A DNA stretch of 64,000 bases from CAYYDE01 sp964470525 (GCA_964470525.1 CAYYDE010000003.1:91858-155857), one strand, 5' to 3'. Counted from the stretch's first letter, positions 9,994 to 24,137 are shown. Notes: generated by a model not told the origin, from the sequence alone. Made by a program: numbers and translations.

Positions 9994-12900
9994 ATGAGAA
10001 ATTATACAAAAATACAAAAAATTTTATCTTTTACGTTGATCTTTTCAATATTTTTTTCGTTTACGTTTAATATTACGTTTTTAGGTTTTATTTGACAAAT
10101 TTTTGCACAAGATGCCACAAAAGTAAAAGTGGTATCTATTTTTGTGCAACAAGAAATTTATAGACAGGTAAGCTCTCAAATTAAAAGATATGCTCAAGAT
10201 ATTCAATGAGTGATTCCAGATACAAGAACGATGATTATTCCTGTATCATCACAAGAACATCCGTATAATATAGCATCTTTGATTGAAAAATTATATTTTG
10301 AATGATATAATGGATTTTCTGGTGAATCAAAATTGATAGGTACCGTTTTTGTTTGAAATATTCCTCTTCCAATTGTTGAAAATCAGTGAAGTTTTGAAAA
10401 AACTATTCTTCCATATACTGATTTTGAAAATAAATTGTATGTGTATGACGAACAAAAACAGAAATATCAACTGAATGCTGATTTTATTTGAGAACCAAAA
10501 GTAGAGATTTGGCATGGTTTTATATCTCCAAATACTGGAGATATAGGTGCAGACGTGGAACAAATTAAAACATATTTTGATAAAAATCATGATTTTTATG
10601 CAGGAACAGGAAATTATGAAAATATTCAAAATAGTATCAATGCAGTAAAAAATCAGGATGTTGGAAATGCATATGAGCCATATGTATTGTATTATGATCA
10701 AGTGAGAGAATTTCAAGCACTCAATTATGTGAGTTATAAAGCATATGAGCAATATCAAATCAATAAAGAAGATATTGTATATGATAGATATTCTCAAGAA
10801 TTAGCAAATGTTTTGCAAAATACATACGTGCAAGAAGAAGCTTCTGCTCTTGCTGATATGCAGTCAATTTGACTTGATATTTCAGCTCAAACTAATCATG
10901 CAAGCCAAGTTCCAGATATTCTTACAAGATATCTTATTCAAAAATCTATAAAAAAATTTCCTGAAATTTTTAACACCGATGTATTATGACAATTCAGAAA
11001 AGATGTTCATAATGCTGGAAGATATAATACTGGTTCAACCACAGTTCGAGTGGATCTGATTCCGCAAATGATTGCGAATATGGATGTGTTATCACAATCT
11101 ATTTTAAAAAATGCAAATTATGATTTAGAAAAAGAAATTGATAGTATTGTCAAAAATGGTCTTGCAAGGGATATTGCAGTACTTACGGATTTTCATGAAA
11201 ATCCAGAAAGTTGTAGAGGATGAGAATATATGAATTTCTTTTATGGGCAACAAGCAAAAGCTATTACTTCAGCACAAGAATGTTCAATATATAGATGAAA
11301 TAATACAAATTCTGGGACTTTGGTAGAGTCAAATAGAGCATACAATGTTGCAAATATCGAATCAGATTTAGAGCTTTTATGAAATAGAAATGCTCGTTCT
11401 GAGAATACGCGTTGATATTGGTGATGAAATTCTCCCCTCAATATTGATACAAATAGTCTTTCGTGAGGAACGTATAGTTTGCTTTTTAGTAATCCAAATG
11501 AGGCAATACGACCATTATTTGATGTTGCATGACAAAAAAAATCAACAGATGATACGAAAATTTCGAGTCCTATAAATTGTTTTGATACACAACTCACTCT
11601 TGTAAAAAAAGATGATAGAGCTACTTTGTGAAATTGTAGAGAGGATTATATTGTGCCAGCAGAAAACGAACGTTCAAGAAAATGGGATTCTCGAACTCAA
11701 AATGAACTCAAGAATATTTCTTGAAATTTTGATCAAATTTATGATAGCGTATGTGTATGAAAGGAAATTATTTTAAATGGAACTCGTATTTGTTGAAGTG
11801 AGGGAGATGATGTATATAGTTTTAAAAAAATTGAATCTTGGATAGAACACAAATCTCCAACTCAAGAAGAATTGATTGCACAAGTGAAATCTCAAATTAC
11901 TCCAAATCTTGCAGTCGATAAAAATAGATATATTGACTTTATTACAGCACTTTGAAAACATGCAAAGATAGAATATCCGTTTTTGTTTCGTTTGTGAGAA
12001 GAAAGTAATATTGAATTATCAAGAAATTCAATTCAGGCATTATTACGTTCTGAATTAGCTCAAGTAAGTCATGTGATCAATGAAATTATTGTTCAAAATC
12101 ATCCTGAATCATGAACTGCACAAGAAAGAAGAGTATATAATCTTTTGAAACGTGGAAATTATCCTGCTTCAAATGTAAATTTATGGAATAAACTTTCGCA
12201 AAAATCATCTCAAGATGTTGATCTTTTTTGAGAGAAAAAAAGTGTGAATTATGTCGATCTTCTTGCTCTTGCATTGTATTGGAATACTCTTCCATCTGTT
12301 TCAGCAAAATATAAGTTTGTATATGAATACCAGTTTTGAGATCAAACATTGAGATCAGATCTTTGAGGAATATTTTTGCCAAAAAATAGAGCACTCTATG
12401 AAATGTCTTATATGGTTGCACCATGAAATGCTCAAAATATGTTTATAAAAATGGATCCTGAAGAAAAAGCAGACAATCCGTATGCAGATATTTTAGCAAA
12501 AAATTTGGAAGCAAATGCATATTTACAACTTTCAAATAAAACTGATGGAGAAACAGCAGAAAAGCCGTTTCGTTGTTCTCCTCCGGATGGAGTACCTTTG
12601 CAAGATTGGTTACCAGCAATTCAATGTTGGATTGATGATATGTTGCCTCCAAAAATTGAATTTTCATCAGGAAGTTGTTGAGTAAATGATGTGTTTGATT
12701 TTGAGGACTCACTTTTTTTTGACCGTTATGATGGGCAAGGAATGTTGCCATTTCTTCGTTCAGAATTTGCGGGATGAAGTGTAAAAGTTGCGACAGATAG
12801 TCCTACGTGTTCGTATAATACGACTCGTAATATTACTCTTTCTACACATGATGATCAAGGGGAAATACTTGGTTTTGATAATTATTCTCAAGCACGTGTG

Positions 12901-15900
12901 AGGGTGCAAAAAATAGAAACTGCAAAAGATACAACTCAACCAATTTCTGAAAGAAATAAACAAGTAGTATTTGAGAGTTCATCAGGTGATTTTGATCAAA
13001 AAGAAATAGAAAAATATATTACTCTTGCATCTGGTCCGATTCGTCTGAGAAATGGTCAGGCAAAAATTTCTTATAGTACAAAAAATCTTGATGCTGATGT
13101 GACTTTAGAAATAGAAATTTTTCTTTTAGATCATGCATGAGATCTTTTATTGGAGAAAACAGAAGTGATCCCATTAAAAATCAGATGAGAAACTTTAACT
13201 TCAACCATTACACAATTATATGATGGAAAACTTTCTCCATGAACACAAAATGTGAGAGCCGATAATGTTACGAATGTATTTGTAACTTCTTTGTCTCATT
13301 TTCAAAGCGCTCAAACAAATCTTAATACGCTTAATGCTCCTTCTTCTGCATCAGAAAAACTCTTTATTTCTCTCACAAATCAGTCAAAAGATGGAACATT
13401 TTTCCCATTAGAATGACCAATTACATTTGAGGTATTATATAATGGAACTCCAGTTATAGAAACAAGAAATTTTTCTCAAACCTCTTCTATGCTTCCTCTT
13501 CCAGCGTTTTCTCAAGCTTGAGAATATGTGTTGCGTTTTCGTGACTGAGTATGAAGAACCTGAGAAAGAGTTTTTCATGTTTTGCCTGCTGAAACACAAA
13601 AATTAGAGGTTCATTTATGAACGAATCTTCAAGAAAAAGGATGAGTTATGACAACTCATATGGTTTCTTTACTTGATGAATATGGAAATTTAACCTCTTG
13701 AAGAAATGAAACCGTTGAAATCTTTCTTGATGGAGAAAGCGTAACATTTGAGGATGGAACAAAATCTAAAAAATATCAAATATATGAAGGATTTAAAAAA
13801 TTTACTCTAAAATCAACACAAAAATCTTGACAAACACAGATAAAGTTCACGTTGTATAAGCCAGATACAGCAAATATTTCATATTCAAAAACTCTCTATG
13901 TTGTAGATCAAATAGATTTTGATATTCAGATTTGAGAGAATCCTTGGAAAGTATGAGGAAATGAATATGAATACACACTTCAAATAAGGGCTGAAAATGA
14001 ACAAACAAATTTTCAATCAAGAGCATATTTAGTAGCTGATGATTTATATGTATCTCATGCTCAACCATATGTAAATATTCAAAACAATACTGCATCTGGG
14101 AAAATTCGTACGAAAAATAAAGCAACAGAAAAACTTATGCTTCAATGGTATATTGAAGGGGTGAAAAAACCAGTTGTAAAAGAATTAGAAATTTTACATG
14201 ATGCACCAGTACGTTTAAATATCGTGACAGATCGTACTCGTTTGGAGGCAAATGCAACTGATTCAACGCAAATGAAAGTGCAGTTACAAGATCGCTTTTG
14301 AAATACAACATTTTGAGAAAATCAAGTTTTTGTCTGAGTTGAACTTGATGGAAAATATTCATCATTGCTTCGTTTTGATACTCATCAAAAACAAGTACAA
14401 AAATGAGAAGCATTGTTTCGTATTTCAAGTACCCCAGTTCCATGAACAGCATTTTTTAAAGTATCAGCTCCAGAACTTGAACAAAATAATATTTTTATAG
14501 ATGAACAAGAAACTATTTCGTCTATTTTTGAGAATGTTTGAAAGATCGATACATACTATTTTTGGAATAAGCAAAAAATTCAAGAAACATATCATAATAG
14601 TTTATATGCAACACTTTTGTGAGGAAATTATGGTGATATTACACAAAGAGACAGTCTTGCAAACGCACTCATTTTTGAACCTACATCAAAAACTTTGTCT
14701 GCTACATCTTTATTATCAGATTTAAAAAAATATAATGAAGTTTTGAAGGTTGCTCCAAATGGAAATGTTTCGCTTGATTTAAGAAGTGCAGATATATCAC
14801 AAGATATTAGTCAAAATGTGGTAATTGAAAGTGATGGAAATATGTATTTGAATTTCTTTAATAATACTTTTTCTCAAGTTATTGCTCAGATATTTTTCAA
14901 TCTTCCATCAAATATTTTGGTGAAAAATTGTACAACAGTTGATATATCAACTTGTTTTGATGCAAAAAAAACAACACTCTCTCTTTATACAAATACTTCA
15001 GAATATATTTATTCTTGAAATGAACAAAGATGAATTTTCCTTGAAGATCTTTCATGAAAAGAAGTTTTTTCCATTACTCGTGATGGGAAAATTTCAAAAG
15101 CAAATTATGTTGAACTTTCTTTGAATTCAAATCATACTTGATATCTTGCTCTTGATGTAAAAATAAATGGAAAAACAATCGGTCTTTTGGCTATCCATTT
15201 TCCAAATGGACAAACATCTTTTCTACGTGATCTTGCAAATAAAGAGACTATTAAAAATGCCCAATCAGATGGAGGAATGATTGTATATGTTGAATCATCT
15301 GATTATTCTGGAAAAGTTACATTTTTATGATCATCAAGTCAACAAAAAACATGAATAAGTTTGGTTTATAACGATCCTTTTTCATCAGATTCTCAACAAT
15401 ATTCTCATTTTTTAAATCATTTTGATTTTTGATATGAATATGCCTTGAAAGAAAAATCTCGTGGGTGGGAAGGTTCAAATAAAACACTTCTTTCTTTTGC
15501 TGCGGGAAAAAGTGTTGGAGAGGCTACAAAAGATTATGCAAGTTTTAGTTTGATAAATATTTGAGATCCTGTGATTTCTCTCAAACCTATCAAGCAAAAA
15601 CTTCCAAATACATCAATGGAGAGAAAATTTGATGCTACTATTTGAAAAGCTCTTTCTCTTGATCAAGAAAATCTTACTTTTACAACGTTTGATTATAATA
15701 ATGATGGAGTGCAAGATATTGCAATTCTCAAAAGAAATGGATTTGTTGAACTTTTAGAAGGGCTTTGATCTCCATGAGATTTTGAGAAAAAATGAAGTTT
15801 GTTGCATATGGCAGATGCTTCTTCAAAACCAATTTTAGAATCATGAGATTTTACAGGGGATGGATATCAGGATCTTGTTATGCTGAATAAAAATGGAGAA

Positions 15901-18900
15901 GTAGTATTGTTTAATAATACCCAAAAAGATTTTGTCCGTGTAGATCTTCATGAAAGTCTTGGACTGAAAGGAAAAATAATGCAAATTTTTTCTTTTGATA
16001 TGGATAATGATGGGAAACATGATTTAGTTATTTATGATGATAGTTGAGAAATTCATATTTTTTATGGAACGTCACAAGTTGGAATATTTCAGAAAAAATT
16101 AGTAAATGATGGAATGTGAGCACAACTTTCTTCTGATCTAAGAAATGATGGATGAGCTGTGTATTTTGCTGGATTGTTTCAATTATCAGATAATACATCA
16201 ACTTCATGAATTGCTCAAACAGGGGATGATTTTATGCAGCAAATACAACAAAATATTACAAGAGTAAAAAATCAAGATCCATCTCGTGTTACTACTTCTT
16301 CTCTCAATGAGAGTTTGATAGATACAATGATGTTTGTAAAAATTCCATATACACATCCATTGGAAAATGAAATGCAAGAAACAATATCAAATAAAACATT
16401 TCTTCATTCTCCATATACAGAATCTGAATGAATGAGAATTGAAAAAACATTTACGGATGTGAATGCTGGAGTGCTTCAGGCATGAGATGAAGTTCTTTTA
16501 GAGGTGCGTATTGAAAATACAACTTGAGTAAAAAGACAATTTGCTTATGTAGAAAAAATTCCAGAAATATTTGAACTTGATTTACAAAAATCAGTTTCTC
16601 TGACAGTATGATGAGAAACTATTGATTGAGAAAATGTTTTACTGAAACCTTCTCCAATTCCTGAATATTCGTTTTTAATAGATGAATATAAACAGAATGA
16701 AACTTTAAAAACATTTACTTTAACTCCATGACAAGAGATTGTTTTACAAGTTCCTTTGAAAACAAGACCATTTCAATCTGGATTTATTGAAGTGTGAATT
16801 TTTGATGAAAAAGACACATATGGAGATATTTCTTTTAAAATGAAAAAGGAATCTTGTAAAGAACCATATAGAATGTTTACTTCTACAGATGCAAGATCAT
16901 ACATAGAAGATATAAAGTCACCACAATGTGAGGTACCTGCTGCTGCAAATGGGATGTCAAAAGAAGATATGGAAAGACTTTTGGAAATGGCTGCAAATCC
17001 AAATGCCTCCAATACAGCTGCATTACAAGCTTTTTCACAAGAACAATTAGAAAAACTTTTAAAAGATAGTGATGGAGATGGAATTCCTGATAATGAAGAT
17101 TGGTCTCCAAATTTTAATGATAATGAAGATTTTCTTTCAAATCTTGATAAACTCAATGATACGGTTGATGATATTGTTGGATGAATGCAAGCATTGATAG
17201 ATGGTTTTTCATGTGGATTTTGAGGAGGATCTTGTTTATCTTTACCGATGAACTGGGCACCTCTTGCTCCATGAAATGATCCAACATTATTTTGAGTTCC
17301 AGTTGGAGATGGGTTAAATATAGATGAATGAATTCCTATTTTTTCTCTTTTTACTTGGATGCAATATGGTCCAGTATGTTGACCTTCTGTATGGCCAGTG
17401 AGCCCGTTTGGTCCATGATGTTGAGATTTATGAGCTGGATGATATCTTGGTACTGATAGTCCATCAAACTTTTTACGTATTTTTGTGACTCCAACTTTGA
17501 CCTGAGCGATGTGAGTTGCAGTGTGTTTTTGATGACCTGCAAGTGTTGCTGGATATGGAGTTATGCCAGGAATTTCTCCACTGACTCCTTGAGGAAATTG
17601 TATTGTGTATGCTGAACCAATTATTGGATGTAAAAATGATGGAAGTGACGGAGAAATTTATAATGTTGGTTTACCAACAGCTTTATGAAATGGTTTTGGT
17701 GTAATAAATGGAAATTGTTGAGATGATTTGAATCAAATATCAGATGTTGCAATGATTCCTTGAGATCTTGCAAGTAATTATTTACGATATAAAAAGTGAT
17801 GATCAAAATGATCTTTGGAAAAAGATTTTCAGGAATTTCTTGGATGAGCATATACACAGAGAAATAATACTTATTGACAAGATATATTTCATCAACCTTT
17901 AATTACGGCATTTGAAGGAAATTCAGGAAGTGAATTTTCATTAACCGTAGATCTTTCTGATGGAATTGGAGCAGACTTTTCTGATATTGTGCAGATACAA
18001 ATGCAAAGAGTTGCAGCGTTTCCAGATTTTCTTATGGAATGGGTGAGGAGACAAATAGAGGAAATTGTGAATAAACTCACGGCATTTCCAAGTCTTTTTG
18101 TGGTGCTTCCAAGCTTTGATGGAGTGTTTGATGGATTTCAAAATTTTTCTACTAGATATGATGAAGCATTTCAACAATGAGAACAAGAAAGAATTCAAAA
18201 AGAACAAAATATTGGAGCAAGAATAGAGGCTTTAGAAAAACAAAAAGCAAATTTAAATTGTGAGTCAGAATCAGATAAGATAAATTGTTTGTATTATGAT
18301 ATCGAAATAGCGAACTTGTCTCGTGAACAAACATTTGGAGGAAATCAAACCATGAGTGGAATCAGAGGAGTGTATGAATTTTTGTGAAATCTTCCGATTA
18401 TTTCTATTGTTCCTGAACAAGTGAATGTGAATATTCCATGGATTGATGAATCTACTTTGAATAAGGCTCTTCTTGAATGGGAACTCACTCGTGAACAATG
18501 GAGAAATGAGTGGGAAAGAGTAAAAGCAGAATGAGGATGGAATAATTATAATTGTGTTGGAACTCCAAGCAGTGATGATTGTCAGGTGATTTTAGATATG
18601 GAAAATCTTCTCTCAACTTTGGATAAAAATATAGAAATATTGAAATCATATAAAGAATTTCCAGCAGAACTTCATAAACTTCTCAGAGCAAAAGATTTGT
18701 GGTTAGAACAAATTTTGTGTAATGTTGAAATTATTTCTGAGATTGTTTGAGGATGGATTGGTGAAAATGGAAAGAGATTTAGAGCTTGGGTAGATTTATA
18801 TATTTTAGTGAAAGCAATTCTCAAATCTTGGCAAGTATTTATTGATATTTTCCTTGATTATGAAGCAGAATGTCATCAATGTAAAAATGAAAGAAATGAT

Positions 18901-21900
18901 TTACAATATTTTATTTGGAAAATTATCAGTGGGGTGATTCCAAGTATGCCAATTGTACAATTTCCAAAATGGCCAGATATTTATATGGATCTTCATAATA
19001 TTCGTGTTGGACTTGAAGTTGCTATTCCTGACTTTCATTTTAATCTCAGACCGATAGTGTTGCCAAGTTTACCAAATCTTTATCTTCCTGATGCTCCATA
19101 TATAAATATTGAAGTACCAAAACTTCCACTTCTTCCTGAATATCATATTTGAGAACTTCCAGAGATTCCAACACTTCCAAGTGTTGAACTTCCTGATCTT
19201 CCACCACCACCAAAACTTCCAAAATTATTTGGTTCATTGGAATGAGTCTTGAAAATTCTGAAATTGATTACAAAGGCAATGTGTATTTTGAAATTCAGTC
19301 CATTTGTACCAGAATGGAGAGCCTGAGATCAAATAGCGTTTATGACAGAAAGATCTGGATATTTATCAACAGATTTTTTGGATTTGACACTTCCTCAATT
19401 TTCATATCCAGTAGTTGATGCTATTAAGATTACTACTTGGGTGAACTTAGAATTTGAAACGGAATTTCTTACAGAAGTTGCACGTCAAATAACTTTACCA
19501 CTCAATACATTTACCAATAATGTATATCATCTTTTTAATGTGAGAATTGATGATTTTGATTTAACAAATATTCCATCACAAGTGGATTTTGAAATACAAT
19601 CAGATGGTGAAATAGATTCAAGTATTTCGTTGAATCATTCTGCAAAAGAAATTTCATTGTTAGATTTTGCTGTAAGTTTAGCATCAGGAATTCCTCAAAT
19701 TTGGGATTATTTAAATACTCAATGAAGTACAGAAATTTCTCTGGATGAATTTAAGAAAGATATTATTTCAGAACTTGGAAATGCTGAACTTTCAAAGGAT
19801 ATGACTGGGCAAAAACTTACTCAAATTTGGACACAAGCATTAGAGTATTCTTTTGAAAAGGAAGATGCATTGATTCAAGAACTTCAAGATTCTCATACTC
19901 AAAAGTTTCAAGCTCTTGAAACAATTCTGAAACATGAAATCGAAAAAAATAAGCAAGATCAAAAAAATTTATTGGAAACTTTGAAACAACTTTCTCAAGA
20001 AAATATTTTAGTCTATGCTCAAAAATCAGATTATGATGCATATAATAAAATTTTTGAACCATTTACCACACAAGCACTTGCTTCAACTCTTGGAATGACT
20101 CAAAAAGATCCAGATGTTGAATATATTCAACAGTCAGCAAAAAATATTCAATCTCAAATTACACAAGGATTTGAAAAATTTGAGCAAGAACTTTCAAGCA
20201 CACAAAAGCAAGTTCATACCACTCTTTCAAAACAAAATACATCATTATTAGCGATGAATATTCCTTCAAATAATAATGTTGTTGTATGACCAAATAATCA
20301 ATCTCAACCTTTTTCTCTCCCATCGTCAGAAAGTTGTAATCTCTCTGATGGACCATCTTATACATATAAATGAATTTATATTGTTGAGAAATTTCTTGGG
20401 AAAAATGTAAGTTATAGATTATTTGATATGGTGGATGAACTGAAATGAGATGAAAGAGTACAAGAGGTGAATGATGATCTTGTATATATGGTTGGAAATG
20501 AAATATTTTTCAAGAAGAATTTAGTTTCTGATTCAAAAACACCGAGATATTATACCAATCCTGCATTAGAACGTTCTTTTATAGGATTAGGATATATGAC
20601 AGAAAATAGATTTTTATCAGCGGTAAATAATTTTACAGAATCGCTAGCGGAAAGTGGGTATATTAACATGAAATTTCAATCATCAACTCGTCATGATGTG
20701 AATAATTATAGAGTAGAATTTTATAATATTGTAGATAAATTTACTCATGTGATGCAACAAAAACCAGCATGATATATTCCACAAAAGACACAAAAACATA
20801 TTATTGATGCATTTACAAATATTGATACAATTACTCAAACAATGGAATCAAGTCAAAATGCTCCATATGTCATGAGACAAAATCTCGCTGTATTGGAAAG
20901 TTTAGATAATAATTTTGTAGGCATGGAAATGTATACAAGAGAGTTGATTCCATTGCTTCCAAATTCTCAACAAACAGTGGTAAATCGTTCTACTTCTGTG
21001 TATAGTGGAAATTCAAGCATGAGAATTACATATTATCCATATACTGAAAGAACTCAGTCTCAAAAAACAATAGCATCTATAACTCTTCCAAAATATTCAA
21101 ATATACAATTTAATGAGGATGTTGTTATTGAAAATATCTCATGATGAGATGCGTATGTTACATCTGCTCATTTTGTAACTTTGAGATGAGTAGAGATAAG
21201 AGGGTATATAGGAAAACCACTTTTTGCTTGAACGAAAATTTCATATCTTTCAAATGAACAAAGTGCTCGTTTGACAGCTTCAAAATGAGTGAAAATAATG
21301 TATTATGATGGAAGTGTATTTCATCAAGATTTTCAAGAAACACAATCTTATGAAATCGTTGATTTATGACAAAAAAATCAAAGTTATTCTCTGAGAGTTT
21401 CTTCAGAAAATGATTATTTTTATGCAAAAATACAAGCTTTTTCAAGAAATAAATTTTCGTCATATTCTCAACAAATTCTTCTTTCTCCACAAAAACAATC
21501 AGATACAACGGCTCCAGAGATTTTATGACTTGCTCAACTCAGAGTACCAGTATATCAAAAGCAAAGAATAGATATTACAGATTTTATTTATGAAAATAGT
21601 GGAATTTCTCATATTCAAGATATTTATATTGATACTGATTTGACAGTGGATAGTTCTTGAGATGGAAACCCAGCAAATGATAAAGATGTGTCGCTGTGAG
21701 ATGGAGAGCCGATAAAAATTTTGAAAACAGCTCGTAATATTTATTTAGAAATAGGGGTATATGAAGAAATCTTTACAAAAAAAATTCGTTTATTTCTTGT
21801 TGATAGTAATAAAAATGTTGGATTTAAAGATATAGAACTTCAAATTTATGCTCCAACTCCAAATATTATCTGAGTTGAAGGATTGTCACATGTTGTTTGA

Positions 21901-22581
21901 AGAATTGATGAAAGATTAGAAAAAGAACCAGTGAGTATGTATCGTATGAGATGAGGAAATTTAAGTCGTTTATTTACCAAGGAATGAGAAAGTACGACTC
22001 CAACGACATCAGATGGATGATTTTGATTTGTTACAGGAGGGAATAAGGAATGACTGAAAGTTCAGTTTGCAGAGAAAGAAATTGCAACAATAAATGAACA
22101 AACAGGAAAAATTTCTCTTGCACCTTTAACTCGTACAAATATTGAAATAGAGCCAAGTTCTTGAGCAAATGTATATCCACAAATTCTTATTAAACAAAAT
22201 GGAGAGATAGTATATAAACAACATATTGTTGTTCCACCAGTTTGACAAGTGGAGAAAGTGCAACATTTTCAAGAAGTACTTGAGTGAAAATATCAAGCGA
22301 AACCTTGAGTGTATTTTCTTCAAACAGAATCTTCATACGAAGCATATGTCTTGCCAGGAGGAATTAAAAATAATTCTGGAGATATGGTAATTTATGCTGC
22401 AAATGAGAGAACAACACCAATATTTACCATATATAAAGACGGAAGAATAGAAACAATGCATGAATTTCTTTCTCTTGCATATGAGGAGTTTGGAGATTAT
22501 GTTGTATTTCGTTTATTGGACAGATGAAGAGAAGTTTGAAAAGTGATGTTGATACCGGAATGAAATTTTGTGATACAGTAA
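9994..22581 (+). CDS. Giant secreted surface protein, 4195 residues
   Basis: A single 12.6-kb frame under code 25; under the standard code it collapses into dozens of fragments. An N-terminal hydrophobic stretch (about 8-38, ending IFAQDA) acts as signal or anchor. The N-terminal globular part (about 40-215) has LPYTDFENKLYVYDE and VEIWHGFISPN, of unknown class. Around 1899-2030 are three FG-GAP/VCBS-like repeats with Ca-binding loops DYNNDGVQD, DFTGDGYQD and DMDNDGKHD. At about 2359 is a thrombospondin-type-3-like loop DSDGDGIPDNED. A Gly/Pro/aromatic-rich section spans about 2390-2600. A Leu-Pro repeat section lies near 3010-3085 and a coiled coil near 3286-3420. A late segment has DTDLTVDSSGDGNPANDKD near 3885. 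Probably an exported adhesin or attachment factor; this is inferred from architecture only. Own promoter and terminator. Confidence 0.88.
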
Positions 22582-22590
22582 ATGTGTGAA

Positions 22591-22623
22591 AAACAAACCC
22601 TATTTTCATAGGGTTTGTTTGTA
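22591..22623. terminator. Terminator of the giant gene, convergent with the next gene
   Basis: AAACAAACCCTA / TAGGGTTTGTTT inverted repeat around TTTTCA, ten bases after the TAA at 22579. Confidence 0.85.
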
Positions 22624-22626
22624 GTT

Positions 22627-23370
22627 TTATTGAGTAATTTTTATTTGAGTTCAATCATCTAAAATCTTATACACTCCATCCAGTCAGGCTCATTTGTTAA
22701 ATTTTTTTAATAAAGTATATTCTGCAAACTTTGCAGTTAGAATTATTTCTTCAATTTGTTTGAGGAGTTCTTCATTATCAATGATATATATTTTGAGATA
22801 TAATCCATATAAATTCATACTGTGAAGTATATTTACTTCATCTTTTCACATACGATAGTGATGTATGAAGTCTTCACTTCAACTGATTGATACAGATCAC
22901 CATTTATGATGGTTTAATTCTTTAAGTTTTTGAAAAGTTTTCGTGAGTGTGTTGTCTCATGAGAGTGGAGTATTAAAGAAAAGATCTAATTCTGTAAGTG
23001 TATTATTTGAGTCTATTATTTGTTCAAAAATAGGATAAAAATTATCATTATAATTGTCAAACTTTAGAGAATAATATTTAAATTGTATTTCAGAAGTAAT
23101 ATCTGAAATAATAAAAAAATCATTACGATCTATATTATTTACACTGATACTTTTAGGAAAGGGAGAATTATCAATATTTATTTTCTGAATTATTTTTTTG
23201 ATATGATTCTTGTTTATAGAGCTTATAAAAGTTGGATAATCAATTTGTAAGTGTCAGTTTTCATAGGTATATCACATTCATGTTTGTGATTTTATATTAT
23301 TATATTGGTACAATACTATACACAATAATAGTACCAAGAATAGAATTATTCAATTTTTTATATGAAACAT
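22627..23370 (-). CDS. Hypothetical membrane-anchored protein
   Basis: 247 residues. A single N-terminal hydrophobic helix (FHIKNGIILFLVLLLCIVLY) acts as anchor or signal, followed by a soluble domain with no motif I recognise. Ten UGA codons read as Gly (for example RMGKDEV and GAGLDGVYKILDDG). It lies downstream of the C39-like peptidase on the same strand but behind a hairpin. No family can be assigned. Confidence 0.75.
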
Positions 23371-23394
23371 GTTTATTTATTACTTTTTAAAAGG

Positions 23395-23418
23395 AAAGTG
23401 AGGAAAAATCCTCACTTT
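23395..23418. terminator. Hairpin downstream of the C39-like peptidase gene
   Basis: AAAGTGAGG / CCTCACTTT with a 6-base loop, followed by T-rich sequence on both strands. It lies between the stop of the peptidase gene and the start of the next minus-strand gene. Confidence 0.6.
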
Positions 23419-23419
23419 T

Positions 23420-24127
23420 TTAATATCAAGGAGCAATTGTTAAGAATGCAAATCCTGCGAGATTTACAGCTGTAGAAATTTCTCCTCTTGTAAAATAACC
23501 ATTACCACCATAGTAAGGATCATAAAAATAAATCCTATCGTTTTGTCTATTATTGTAGGGACTAGTTGCTCCGTTACCATTGTTATCAGGTCGTTTTTGG
23601 TACGCATAAACGATAACAATATGATCTATTCCGTGAGTACCATAAGTAGGATTACCAGAATAGTAACTGCTTAATACAACAAGTGCAGGAATATCATTAT
23701 TGAGATAATCAATTAGATACTCTACATTAGTGTTGATTCCAGAGCTTGTACTCATCCGATGTACTCTACTCCAGCCCCATTTGTATTTTGCAATGTCTCT
23801 CAATTGGTTTAAAGAAGTTATTGTATTATAACTTTGACCAATATAAGAATATAGTGAACTTAATTCACTTTTTGCATTAGGTACATTTTCAGCAAAAATA
23901 GGTTTTATACCTGTATTTTTAACAGAAAAGTAACTATTTACAAATAGCAGGGATGTCGGACCACAGGAATTTGAGGCCCCAGTAGCTTGTTGACGAAGAG
24001 CAGATTTTACATTTTCAGAGTAATCATACAGTCCATTCACATGGAAAAGTATGTTTTGGTTATTCGCACCAAAAGCAATGGAATTTAAACAGAGTAACAT
24101 TCCTATAAAAACTACGACATGCTTCAT
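23420..24127 (-). CDS. Secreted C39-like (papain-fold) peptidase, probably acquired
   Basis: 235 residues under code 25. A signal peptide (MKHVVVFIGMLLCLNSIAFG, cleavage near AFG/AN) precedes a domain resembling Peptidase_C39_2 in motif order: Cys55 in SNSCGPTS, His169 in GIDHIVIVYAY and Asp203 in YFYDP form a plausible triad. The start is the ATG at 24127, set by a strong GGAGGT at 24137-24132, which is rare in this window. All internal glycines use GGN. The only UGA comes two codons before the TAA, so in a standard-code host the protein would simply end ...TIAP. G+C is visibly higher than in neighbouring genes. This suggests transfer from a standard-code bacterium. Substrate unknown; the fold call is by motif only. 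Confidence 0.75.
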
Positions 24128-24131
24128 TTCT

Positions 24132-24137
24132 ACCTCC
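24132..24137 (-). promoter_or_regulatory. Strong Shine-Dalgarno of the C39-like gene
   Basis: GGAGGT on the minus strand, four bases upstream of ATG 24127. It decides the start against the in-frame GTG at 24139. Most other genes here have no such site. Confidence 0.85.
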
